From Streptomyces sp. NBC_01549 (GTDB taxonomy: Bacteria > Actinomycetota > Actinomycetes > Streptomycetales > Streptomycetaceae), in assembly GCF_026339955.1 (NCBI RefSeq), contig NZ_JAPEPW010000001.1:3808501-3872500 (forward strand): a stretch of 64,000 nt of DNA, given 5' to 3'. Positions 42,467 to 50,550 of this stretch are shown piece by piece. The position numbers and the translations under genes were made by a program. Below the pieces are notes generated by a model, which was not told the DNA's origin, did not search any database, and saw only the letters and a list, made by a program, of their open reading frames with translations. Position 1 is the first letter of the stretch. The number at the start of each line of letters is the position of its first letter.

Positions 42467-44275
42467 ATGGCCGTCAACCTGGTCAATGTCGAGTCCGTCA
42501 GCAAGGTGTACGGCACCCGTGCCCTGCTCGACGGAGTCTCCCTCGGCGTCAGCGAGGGCGACCGGATCGGTGTGGTCGGGCGGAACGGCGACGGCAAGAC
42601 CACCCTCATCCGCATGCTCGCCAAGCTGGAGGAGGCCGACACCGGCCGCGTCACGCACTCCGGCGGCCTGCATCTGGGGGTGCTGACGCAGCACGACTCC
42701 CTCGACCCGACCGCCACCGTCCGGCACGAGGTCATCCGGGACCTCGCCGACCACGAGTGGGCGGGCAACGCCAAGATCAGGGACGTACTGACGGGACTGT
42801 TCGGCGGGCTGGACCTGCCGGGGTTCCCGCAGGGGCTCGACACGGTCATCGCGCCGCTCTCCGGCGGTGAGCGCCGCCGTATCGCGCTCGCCAAGCTGCT
42901 CATCGAGGAGCAGGACCTGATCATCCTCGACGAGCCCACCAACCATCTGGACGTGGAGGGCATCGCCTGGCTCGCCCAGCACCTGCGGGAGCGACGGTCG
43001 GCGCTGGTGTGCGTGACCCACGACCGGTGGTTCCTCGACCAGGTCTGCACCCGCATGTGGGACGTGCAGAAGGGCTCGGTGTACGAGTACGAGGGCGGGT
43101 ACTCCGACTACGTCTTCGCGCGCGCGGAGCGTGAGCGCATCGCGGCCACTGAAGAGGTCAAGCGGCAGAACCTCGTGCGCAAGGAGCTGGCCTGGCTGCG
43201 GCGCGGCGCCCCCGCCCGCACCTCCAAGCCGCGCTTCCGCGTCGAGGCCGCCAACGAACTGATCGCGGACGTGCCGCCGCCCCGCGACAAGAGCGAGCTG
43301 ATGAAGTTCGCCAGCTCGCGGCTCGGCAAGACGGTCTTCGACCTCGAGGACGTGACGGTGCAGGCGGGCCCGAAGGTCCTGCTCAAGCACCTGACCTGGC
43401 AGCTCGGGCCGGGTGACCGGGTCGGGCTCGTGGGTGTGAACGGAGCCGGCAAGACGTCTCTTCTGCGGGCCATGGCCGAGGCCGCCCGCAGCGAGGGGGA
43501 GACGCAGCCCGTCGCCGGGCGGATCAGCACCGGCAAGACCGTCAAGCTCGCCTATCTGTCGCAGGAGGTCGCCGAACTCGACCCGACCTGGCGGGTGCTG
43601 CAGGCCGTGCAGGCCGTCCGCGACCGGGTCGACCTCGGCACGGGGCGCGAGCTGACCGCGGGGCAGCTCTGCGAGACGTTCGGCTTCAACAAGGAGAAGC
43701 AGTGGACGCCCGTCGGGGACCTCAGCGGTGGTGAGCGGCGACGGCTGCAGTTGCTGCGGCTGCTCATGGACGAGCCCAACGTCCTCTTCCTCGACGAGCC
43801 CACCAACGACCTCGACATCGAGACGCTGACCCAGCTGGAGGACCTGCTCGACGGCTGGCCCGGCTCGATGGTCGTGATCTCCCACGACCGGTTCTTCATC
43901 GAGCGCACCACGGACAACGTGTTCGCGCTTCTCGGCGACCGCACCCTGCGGATGCTGCCGCGCGGGATCGACGAGTACCTGGAGCGGCGCAAGCGCATGG
44001 AGGAGGTCGCCGCGGCCGCCGTACTCGCCGCCGCGCCCGCGCCGTCCGCCAAGACCGCCTCCGCCGCCGACGCCCGCGCCGCGAAGAAGGAGCTGCAGAA
44101 GATCGAGCGTCAGCTCGACAAGGTCTCCGAGAAGGAGAGCAAGCTCCACGCCCAAATCGCCGACAACGCGACGGACTTCGAGAAGGTCGCCAAACTCGAC
44201 GCCGAACTGCGTCAGTTGATCGGTGAGCGCGAGGAACTGGAGCTGCGCTGGCTGGAGCTCGCGGAAGACGCGTAA
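42467..44275 (+). CDS. ABC-F family ATPase
   Basis: 602 residues with two ABC domains and no membrane part. Walker A sites are G-R-N-G-D-G-K-T-T and G-V-N-G-A-G-K-T-S; each domain has L-S-G-G-E-R-R-R and L-D-E-P-T-N. Between them lies the charged linker typical of ribosome-binding ABC-F proteins, and a coiled-coil C-terminus (about 530-602) resembles Uup. Role in translation or DNA handling is likely; a resistance function cannot be told from sequence. ATG 42467 has AGGAGAG. Confidence 0.92.
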   Translation: MAVNLVNVESVSKVYGTRALLDGVSLGVSEGDRIGVVGRNGDGKTTLIRMLAKLEEADTGRVTHSGGLHLGVLTQHDSLDPTATVRHEVIRDLADHEWAGNAKIRDVLTGLFGGLDLPGFPQGLDTVIAPLSGGERRRIALAKLLIEEQDLIILDEPTNHLDVEGIAWLAQHLRERRSALVCVTHDRWFLDQVCTRMWDVQKGSVYEYEGGYSDYVFARAERERIAATEEVKRQNLVRKELAWLRRGAPARTSKPRFRVEAANELIADVPPPRDKSELMKFASSRLGKTVFDLEDVTVQAGPKVLLKHLTWQLGPGDRVGLVGVNGAGKTSLLRAMAEAARSEGETQPVAGRISTGKTVKLAYLSQEVAELDPTWRVLQAVQAVRDRVDLGTGRELTAGQLCETFGFNKEKQWTPVGDLSGGERRRLQLLRLLMDEPNVLFLDEPTNDLDIETLTQLEDLLDGWPGSMVVISHDRFFIERTTDNVFALLGDRTLRMLPRGIDEYLERRKRMEEVAAAAVLAAAPAPSAKTASAADARAAKKELQKIERQLDKVSEKESKLHAQIADNATDFEKVAKLDAELRQLIGEREELELRWLELAEDA

Positions 44276-44339
44276 GCCTCCGGCGGGCGGCGCGCGCGTC
44301 CCGTGAAGGGGGCGGGAAGGCGCGTAACGAGGGCATCAC

Positions 44340-44380
44340 GGGCCGGTCCTCCCTTGGGAACAGGGGGAGAACCGGCCCCT
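44340..44380 (+). terminator. Terminator behind the ABC-F gene
   Basis: GGGCCGGT (44340-44347) pairs with ACCGGCCC (44371-44378), with further CTCCC/GGGGAG pairing inside, followed by CTT. Confidence 0.8.
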
Positions 44381-44513
44381 TGTGCGAGGTCTCCTGAGTG
44401 ATAGAAAGGTCCGTCTGAGAACAGTCTGAGAACCACCGGTGTGGCGCGAAATCGGCGCCGCCGACCGCGCCGCCGGTGGCGCGCCACATCAGTGAACGAG
44501 GGGGAACGCGCTG

Positions 44514-46322
44514 ATGAGTCAGCCGCCGAGTGAGCCGCCGCAGGACGGCTTCGGAGCGCCGCAGGACCAGCCACCGACGCCGTCGACGCCACCGGTTCCA
44601 CCGGCGCCACCGGCGCAGGGCGGGTTCGGCGCACCCCCCGACACGTCTCAGGGCACGCCCCCTCCGCCCGCGGGTCCGCCGGCGCCCGGCTACGGATATC
44701 CGCAGCAGCCCGGTCCGTACGCCCAGCCCGGTCCGTACGGTCAGCAACCTGCGTACGGTCAGCAGCCCGGTCCGTATGCCCAGCCCGGTCCGTACGGTCA
44801 GCAGCCTGGATACGGCTCCGGGTACGGCCATCCGGGCCAGGCGCAGTACCCGGGCGGCCCCGGCGGCCCGGGGACCCCTCCACCGCCTCCCGGCGGTTCC
44901 AGGAACCCCTTCAAGGGCCGCCCGGCCGTGGTCATCGGCGCCGCCGTGGCCGCGCTGCTCGTCGTCGGCGCCGCCGTCTGGGCCGTCAGCGGCGAGGGCG
45001 GCGACGGCAAGAAGCCGGTCGCCCAGGACAGCAAGGGCGGGAAGGCCTCCGCCGACCCGGTCAACCCCGGTGACGGCAGCGGCAACGGCGGCGGGGACCC
45101 CGAGAACCTCAACGCGGGCCGTCAGGCCGGTGAGGCGAAGGTGCTCTGGTACAAGCAGGCGCCCGACGCGCCCGGTTCCGGCGCCGACGCCCCCGGCCTG
45201 TGGATCACCGACAAGGCGGCGGTGAAGGCCGCGTACAAGCAGGTGTTCGCGTACGACGTCAAAGACGGCAAGCCCGCCTGGGCCCCGATCACGTTCCCGC
45301 AGCCGATCTGTGCGGTCACCCCGCAGAAGACGTCCGACGACAAGGTCGTCGTCGCGTACAAGAGCGGCGCAGGCGACAACGCCAAGTGCAACCAGCTCCA
45401 GCAGATAGACCTCGACGCCGGTACCAGGGGCTGGAGCGGCAAGGTCGCCGACGGCGCGCTCTTCGACAGCACGCTCACCATCGAACTGTCGGTCACCGGC
45501 AAGACGCTGATGGTCGGCCGCTCGCAGTCCGGCACGGCGTACGACATCACCAGCGGCAAGAAGCTCTGGGACAAGGAGAACTACGGCCAGGCCTGCTACC
45601 CGACCGCGTTCGCGGGCGGCGCCAAGCTGCTGACCGTCGCCTCCTGCGGTGCCGCGACCACCACCGAGCACGACGAGGTGCAGGAGCTGGACCCGGCCAC
45701 CGGCAAGGCCAAGTGGACCACGAAGATCCCCAAGGGCTGGACGGTCGAACGCACGTACTCCGTCGACCCCGTCATCATCTACATGACCAACAGGGACGAG
45801 AAGAAGGTCAACGTCACCACGTTCAAGGACAACGGTGCCGTCCGCTCGCAGCTCAAGAGCAGTGACACCTTCAGTCCCGAGTGCGGTTTCGCCATCCTCG
45901 ACCGCGATCTGACGGGCTGTTTCGGCACCGCCGCCGACGCGAGCACGCTGTATCTGCCGACCGACGCGAAGACCGGCGCCAACGAGATCGTCGCCTTCGA
46001 CCTGTCGACCGGCAAGGAGAAGTGGCGCGTCAAGTCCCCGGCCGCCGAGTCGATGCTGCCGCTGAAGATGGACGGCACGCGGCTGATCGCGTACGTCGAG
46101 CCGTCGTATGACGCCGGTGGGCAGATCGTGTCGATCCCCACCACCGGAAGCGACCACAAGCCCACCAAGCTGCTGCAGAACCCACAGGGCACGGCGTCGG
46201 TCGAGAACGGCTTCTTCTCGAAGGCGGTCGACTATGTGGACGGGCGCTTCTACCTCTCCACCACCCGGCTGACGGGCAACGACCAGTCGAAGGAGAAGTT
46301 GATGCTGGCCTACGGCAAGTGA
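44514..46322 (+). CDS. Membrane-anchored PQQ-like beta-propeller protein
   Basis: 602 residues. Residues 1-130 are a Pro/Gly/Gln/Tyr-rich cytoplasmic tail with repeats of G-P-Y-A-Q-P-G-P-Y-G-Q-Q-P (also a tandem repeat in DNA at about 44712-44810). One membrane helix at about 139-158, then an external eight-blade-like propeller with W-x-x-x and A-F/Y-D-x-x-T-G-K-x-x-W blade signatures. Such proteins act as binding scaffolds at the cell surface. ATG 44514 has GAGGGGGA at about 8 bases. A relic of a second such gene follows. Confidence 0.88.
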   Translation: MSQPPSEPPQDGFGAPQDQPPTPSTPPVPPAPPAQGGFGAPPDTSQGTPPPPAGPPAPGYGYPQQPGPYAQPGPYGQQPAYGQQPGPYAQPGPYGQQPGYGSGYGHPGQAQYPGGPGGPGTPPPPPGGSRNPFKGRPAVVIGAAVAALLVVGAAVWAVSGEGGDGKKPVAQDSKGGKASADPVNPGDGSGNGGGDPENLNAGRQAGEAKVLWYKQAPDAPGSGADAPGLWITDKAAVKAAYKQVFAYDVKDGKPAWAPITFPQPICAVTPQKTSDDKVVVAYKSGAGDNAKCNQLQQIDLDAGTRGWSGKVADGALFDSTLTIELSVTGKTLMVGRSQSGTAYDITSGKKLWDKENYGQACYPTAFAGGAKLLTVASCGAATTTEHDEVQELDPATGKAKWTTKIPKGWTVERTYSVDPVIIYMTNRDEKKVNVTTFKDNGAVRSQLKSSDTFSPECGFAILDRDLTGCFGTAADASTLYLPTDAKTGANEIVAFDLSTGKEKWRVKSPAAESMLPLKMDGTRLIAYVEPSYDAGGQIVSIPTTGSDHKPTKLLQNPQGTASVENGFFSKAVDYVDGRFYLSTTRLTGNDQSKEKLMLAYGK

Positions 46323-46416
46323 CGCGCGCTCACGCCACCTTCGCCCCGTTCGCCATCTCCTTCTCCCGCATCTCCGTCCCTAACGCATCCGCATCCGCAT
46401 CCGAGGTAGACACGCC

Positions 46417-46470
46417 ATGAGCCAGCCGCCGCCCCCACCACCGCCGAAGTAGGTCGGTTCGGCACGCAGT
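46417..46470 (+). pseudogene. Relic of a second propeller gene (N-terminus only)
   Basis: ATG 46417 starts M-S-Q-P-P-P-P-P-P-P-K then TAG (46450-46452). Just after, in another frame, comes G-R-F-G-T-Q, which recalls the G-x-F-G-A-P-Q of the intact upstream gene (M-S-Q-P-P-S-E-P-P-Q-D-G-F-G-A-P-Q). Nothing else of a propeller remains downstream. It reads as the 5' end of a tandem duplicate that was deleted. Confidence 0.6.
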
Positions 46471-46471
46471 A

Positions 46472-46489
46472 GGTCAACTTCTGTTGACC
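46472..46489 (+). terminator. Small 7-bp hairpin
   Basis: GGTCAAC and GTTGACC flank TTCT. It may end the propeller transcript or serve as a protein-binding palindrome. Confidence 0.4.
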
Positions 46490-46697
46490 ATGGGCCTGTC
46501 CCAGCTCAGGGACGGGGCCGTTCGTTTACCCCTCATCACTCCCGAATGCGAGGAATTTCGATATTCCGGGGCACTTCTCACCTGTAGGGGGAGCGCAACG
46601 TCGAACAAGCGTGTAGCTTCCGGGGGATGGAGAGCCGGGGGGCTCCTAATCCACGGGGAACCAGTGGGGATGCTTGGGGGGACTGGGGGGTTGCTCG

Positions 46698-47402
46698 ATG
46701 GGAGTGCGGCTCATGGTGGTCGACGACCACCGACTGCTCGCCGAGGCGTTGGCCTCGGCGTTGAAACTGCGGGGGCACCGGGTGCTCGCCGCGGCGGCGC
46801 CCGCCGCGGGAGCGGCGGAGCTGGTGATCACCAGGGCACCGGAGGTGTGCCTGATAGGCACGGCGACACCCGCCGAGCCGGGAATCTTCGACCCGGTGAC
46901 AAGGATCAAACGGGAGCGTCCGCAGGTGGCGGTCCTGGTTCTGGGCCCGGTCCCGAACCCGCGCGGCATCGCCGCCGCGTTCGCCGCGGGCGCGTCCGGC
47001 TACGTACGTCATGACGAGCGCATAGAGGGAGTCGAGCGCGCCATCATGAAGGCGAGGGCGGGCGAGGCCGCGGTGGCCCCCGCCCTGCTCCAGGGGGCCT
47101 TCAGCGAGTTGTTGAACCCCGCCGCCCAACCGGACGACGAGGGCCAGCGGCTTCTGCAGATGCTCACTCCGCGCGAGGTGGAGGTCCTGGTGAGGGTCGC
47201 CGACGGGGAGGACACGAGGCTCATCGCGGCCGGTATGGGGATAGCCCCGTCGACCGCCCGGACCCATGTCCAGCGGGTGCTGATGAAGCTGGGGGTGGGG
47301 TCGCGGCTGGAGGCTGCCGCCCTGGCCGCGCGTACGGGGCTGCTGGACCGGGCGGGGCCGGTGCCGACGCCTCACGGGGGCGCCGTGGAGGACGCCGGCT
47401 GA
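46698..47402 (+). CDS. Atypical LuxR-type response regulator (no phospho-acceptor)
   Basis: 234 residues. Residues 5-115 fold as a receiver with D9-D10, but the position of the phosphorylated Asp is G54 (V-C-L-I-G-T-A) and the conserved Lys is H105 (G-Y-V-R-H-D). Residues about 165-225 are a LuxR HTH with L-T-P-R-E-V-E-V-L and T-A-R-T-H-V-Q-R-V-L-M-K-L-G-V. So it cannot be controlled by normal phosphorylation. There is no histidine kinase gene nearby. ATG 46698 is preceded by a G-run. Confidence 0.88.
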   Translation: MGVRLMVVDDHRLLAEALASALKLRGHRVLAAAAPAAGAAELVITRAPEVCLIGTATPAEPGIFDPVTRIKRERPQVAVLVLGPVPNPRGIAAAFAAGASGYVRHDERIEGVERAIMKARAGEAAVAPALLQGAFSELLNPAAQPDDEGQRLLQMLTPREVEVLVRVADGEDTRLIAAGMGIAPSTARTHVQRVLMKLGVGSRLEAAALAARTGLLDRAGPVPTPHGGAVEDAG

Positions 47403-47451
47403 GGCGGACGGCGACGTCACGGGCGCCGACCGGGCTCGGGAGTACCCGGCA

Positions 47452-48735
47452 TCACATGCGCACGTGACGCTCGATGTCCTCCCTGAACTCGGTGAGCGCC
47501 TGTTCGGTGAGTGAGGGACGGGTGTCGGCGATGGCGGCGAGGTAGTCCTCGGTGTCGGCCGGGGTGCCCCGGCGGTCGGTGACCTCCCGTTCGAAGGCGG
47601 CCTGGGCGCCCTTGCGGGCGGCGAACTCGATGTCCGCGGGGGTGAACATCTCGCTGGCCTCCACCAGCCGGTGCAGCCGGACCCCGTCGGCGGCGCGGCC
47701 CAGGTAGCGCCGCCAGATCGCCTCCCGGGCGGCTTCGTCGGGGGGGCCGACCGGGATGACGTAGTCGAACCGGCCGGGGCGCAGGAACGCCGGATCCAGG
47801 GAGCGGACGGAGTTGGTGGCGCAGATCAGCAGACGGTCGTCGTGGTCGCGGAAGCCGGGGATCAGCTTGAGCAGCTCGTTGGTGACCCCGTGGCCGGGGT
47901 CGACGGCCACACCGGACCGTACGCCGGCGATCTCCTCGACCTCGTCGATGAACAGGAGCACCGTCTCCAGCCCGGCCAGCTCGTGGAACGTGTCCCGGAG
48001 CGAGGCGGCCAGGCCCCCGGCGGAGCCCGCCGCGAGCCGGGACGGGAAGAGCTCCACGAACGGCCACTCCAGCCGGGAGGCGACGGCCCTCGCGAAGCTG
48101 GTCTTGCCGGTGCCCGGCGGCCCGAAGAGGATGACCGCCTTCGGCGGCGTCACCCCGTACCGGTCGGCCAGCGCGGGCTCGGCCAGCGGCAGCACGATCC
48201 GCCGCTCGATGGTCTCCTTCTCCCGCTCCATCCCCGCGAGGGCGGCCCACAGCCCGCCCGGCTGCACCCGCCCGCCCAGCTCCGCGAGCAGACCCGCGTC
48301 GCTCGCGCCGAGGTGCTCGACCTTCTCGTAGAAGACCAGACCGGCCCGGGTCCGGTAGCCGGAGTTCTCCAGCGCCGCGGTTCCGGTGGCCCCGGGGGCG
48401 AGCAGCGCACCGATCCGACGGATCCCCTGCGTGCGCAGGCGCCGCTCCAGCTCGGCGATCAGGGCGCTGCCGATGCCCCGGCTGCGCCAGTTCCCCGCGA
48501 GCGCCACCAGCGTGATCCAGGCCCGTTCACCCTGGACCTGTGCCACCGCCATGCCCACCAGGTCGTCGCCGACCACCGCGACCACCGCGGGGCCGCCGGC
48601 CCGGGCCACGGCCATGACCTCGGAGACGGGGAACACCGGAGGGGAGTCGTCCGTCTGCCGGTCCTGGTCCCAGATCTGGATGGCACGGTCGAGATCGTCG
48701 TCGCGGAAGTCCCGCAGTCGCCACGTCGGCATCAT
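47452..48735 (-). CDS. GNAT acetyltransferase fused to an AAA+ ATPase
   Basis: 427 residues. The N-terminal half (about 5-140) is a GNAT domain with W-I-T-L-V-A-L-A and R-S-R-G-I-G-S-A-L-I-A-E-L. The C-terminal half is a classical AAA domain: Walker A G205-P-P-G-T-G-K-T212, Walker B L-L-F-I-D-E-V-E, sensor I A-T-N-S and an arginine-finger-like R-P-G-R-F-D. The pairing is unusual; the ATPase resembles FtsH/Cdc48-type rings without a protease. Starts possible at GTG 48741, ATG 48735 or ATG 48732 (GAGGTGG upstream). Function unknown; perhaps remodelling of acetylated clients. Confidence 0.88.
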   Translation of the reverse strand: MMPTWRLRDFRDDDLDRAIQIWDQDRQTDDSPPVFPVSEVMAVARAGGPAVVAVVGDDLVGMAVAQVQGERAWITLVALAGNWRSRGIGSALIAELERRLRTQGIRRIGALLAPGATGTAALENSGYRTRAGLVFYEKVEHLGASDAGLLAELGGRVQPGGLWAALAGMEREKETIERRIVLPLAEPALADRYGVTPPKAVILFGPPGTGKTSFARAVASRLEWPFVELFPSRLAAGSAGGLAASLRDTFHELAGLETVLLFIDEVEEIAGVRSGVAVDPGHGVTNELLKLIPGFRDHDDRLLICATNSVRSLDPAFLRPGRFDYVIPVGPPDEAAREAIWRRYLGRAADGVRLHRLVEASEMFTPADIEFAARKGAQAAFEREVTDRRGTPADTEDYLAAIADTRPSLTEQALTEFREDIERHVRM

Positions 48736-48800
48736 CGCCACCTCGCCGACTCCTCATTCTCCGCGCGGATCGAAACCCGGGCGACCGGACGGCCCGACGA

Positions 48801-49016
48801 TCAGACGAGGGGCGTGCCGAGCCTGCCGGTCTTTATGTGGTGGAGGAGGTGGGAGAGGGGAGTGGGGGTGGTGGTGAGGTGGGTGGCGGGGGTGTCGCTT
48901 TCGCGGAGGTGGATGGTGGTGGGGGTGCAGGTGGAGGTGGTGGCGAGTTCGAGGCAGTCGTTGCCTTCACCGCCGCCGGAGAAGGACGACTTCTGCCAGT
49001 GAGTGGGGATGGTCAT
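48801..49016 (-). CDS. DUF397 protein
   Basis: 71 residues. The family signature W-Q-K-S-S-F-S-G-G-G-E-G-N-D-C-L-E is at the N-terminus. DUF397 proteins accompany XRE regulators in large numbers in Streptomyces and may act as their partners or targets. ATG 49016 begins 9 bases behind the XRE stop with GAGGAAC as ribosome site. The C-terminus (T-T-T-P-T-P-L-S-H-L-L-H-H) has simple-sequence Thr codons. Confidence 0.88.
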   Translation of the reverse strand: MTIPTHWQKSSFSGGGEGNDCLELATTSTCTPTTIHLRESDTPATHLTTTPTPLSHLLHHIKTGRLGTPLV

Positions 49017-49025
49017 GGCTGTTCC

Positions 49026-49877
49026 TCACACTTCCTTGGCCAACTGGTGGATGAGGTCACGTGACTGCTCGGGGGTGAGCGACGCTTCCTTCACCCTACG
49101 GAAAAGCTTTCGGAAGTGGTCCAGTTGGGCTTGTGAGTCGATGAAGGCCGTGCCGTGCGGAGCGTCGCGCACCACGGTGTCCAGGCAGGACACGGCTCCG
49201 CCCAGGTGCACCATCGCGCTTCCGGCTCCGGGGAAGTCGTCGAGGTCGAAGGGGATCACCCGTACGGTCACATGTTCCGCTGCGGACAGCTCCAGGATGC
49301 GGGCCAGTTGAGCCCGTGAAGCCGCTCGGCCGGCCACGCGGATGCGGAGTGCCGCTTCGTGGATCACGGTCTCGTACGGAATGGGGCCGGGGCCCTCGAT
49401 GATGACCTTCCGCTTCATCCTGTGGCTCACCCGATGCTCCAACTCGCCCTCGGGGAACTGGGGGTTCATGTAGGAGAAGAGGGCGCGTGCGTAGGCCTCG
49501 GTCTGGAAGAGCCCTGGTACATGGGTGACCGCCACATCGTGACGGAACGTGGCGTGGTGCTCCAACTCGGACAGGTCCAGGTAGGAGGCAGGAAGCACGC
49601 CCCGGTACTCCTCCCACCAGCCGCTCGTCCGGTCGGTGGCCATGGCGACCAGTGCCGTGATCAACTCCTCGTCCGTGCAGGCGTAGTGCGCGGCAAGGCG
49701 ACGGACGCGGGTCTCGCTCACACCCGCGATGGCGGACTCGATCTGGCTCATCTGGACGGAGTCGGCCCCGAGCAGTGCGGCGGCCTCGCGGGCCTTCAAG
49801 CCCGCGGCTTCACGCAGTTTGCGCAGTTCAGATCCCAGACGTACCTGGCGTGCGGTGGGCTGCCGTCGGCGTGGCAT
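49026..49877 (-). CDS. XRE regulator with DUF5753 domain (Scr1/WhiJ type)
   Basis: 283 residues. HTH at about 13-65 (L-R-K-L-R-E-A-A-G-L-K-A-R-E-A-A-A-L-L-G). The rest is the DUF5753 domain: W-W-E-E-Y, Y-L-D-L-S-E-L-E-H-H-A-T, P-G-L-F-Q-T-E-A-Y-A-R-A, and a late S-x-E-Q-S-R-D-L-I. Such regulators, WhiJ among them, affect development and antibiotic production together with DUF397 partners. ATG 49877 follows GGAGGAA. A palindrome lies 70-90 bases upstream. Confidence 0.92.
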   Translation of the reverse strand: MPRRRQPTARQVRLGSELRKLREAAGLKAREAAALLGADSVQMSQIESAIAGVSETRVRRLAAHYACTDEELITALVAMATDRTSGWWEEYRGVLPASYLDLSELEHHATFRHDVAVTHVPGLFQTEAYARALFSYMNPQFPEGELEHRVSHRMKRKVIIEGPGPIPYETVIHEAALRIRVAGRAASRAQLARILELSAAEHVTVRVIPFDLDDFPGAGSAMVHLGGAVSCLDTVVRDAPHGTAFIDSQAQLDHFRKLFRRVKEASLTPEQSRDLIHQLAKEV

Positions 49878-49950
49878 CGCTTCCTCCTCGCCCCCAACTG
49901 CTCGGAAGCAGTGACTCGTTCAGGGGGAAGATTACGGCAACGACTTGCGG

Positions 49951-49968
49951 GGTCCTAATTTAGGGACC
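49951..49968. promoter_or_regulatory. Palindrome between XRE and ATPase genes
   Basis: CCTAA-T-TTAGG (49954-49964) is a perfect 11-bp palindrome, with GGT/ACC further out at 49951-49968. It is AT-rich against the background and lies between the divergent genes, a likely operator of the XRE protein. Confidence 0.5.
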
Positions 49969-50103
49969 TACCGTCAGTGACGCGACGCACACACTGCGAA
50001 ACCCCGGGGCGCCGGAAGCGCACCGCTCCGTCACGCCATGACGGCTGCGTCAATGCCACCGCCCGGCATTCTCAACTCCCCTCCCCACGAACGGAGTTCA
50101 CCC

Positions 50104-50517
50104 ATGCCCGAAACCGTCGCCGAACCCTGGGAGTACATGATGTACATCCCCCACGACCTCCGCGCCGTCACCGTCAGTCGCCGTACCGTCCGCCTGATCC
50201 TCACCCTGCACGGCCTGATCCGCCTCACCGACGTCGCCGAGCTGATCGCGGCCGAGCTGGTCTCCAACGCCGTACGGCATACGAAGGGACAGGCGGCGCT
50301 ACGGGTGCAGTGGCGGGCCGGGACCCTGCGCATCGGAGCCTGGGACGCGGACCCGCAGCCTCCCGAGCCGTCCCTGCCATTGGACCGGCTCACCGACGCC
50401 GAGGAGGGCCGCGGCCTCGCCCTGGTCCGGGCCTGCGCCGACGAGTGGTCGTGGCAGCCGCTGACCAGGAACGGGCGGCGCGGCAAGTACGTGTGGTGTG
50501 ACCTGGCCGCGGCGTAG
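50104..50517 (+). CDS. Histidine-kinase-like ATPase (anti-sigma/AbaA type)
   Basis: 137 residues of the GHKL fold: E-L-V-S-N-A-V-R-H-T (N box), an A-W-D-A-D strand (G1-like) and a short E-E-G-R-G-L-A-L-V loop. No dimerisation or phosphorylation domain, so it resembles RsbW-type anti-sigma kinases. Streptomyces has many copies next to XRE/DUF397 pairs. ATG 50104 follows GGAG. Confidence 0.9.
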   Translation: MPETVAEPWEYMMYIPHDLRAVTVSRRTVRLILTLHGLIRLTDVAELIAAELVSNAVRHTKGQAALRVQWRAGTLRIGAWDADPQPPEPSLPLDRLTDAEEGRGLALVRACADEWSWQPLTRNGRRGKYVWCDLAAA

Positions 50518-50550
50518 CTCGTTGATCACGTCGTACAGAAAGGAGGGCCG

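Larger units (their letters stand above)
46323..46697. other. 375-base region with a gene relic and the regulator promoter
   Basis: Contains the end of the propeller transcript, a broken start of a paralogue (46417-46470), a hexamer repeat GCATCC x3 at about 46385-46402, a GGTCAAC-ttct-GTTGACC hairpin (46472-46489), and GGAAT-n6-ATTCC (46552-46567) upstream of the regulator gene. No intact gene seen. Confidence 0.5.
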
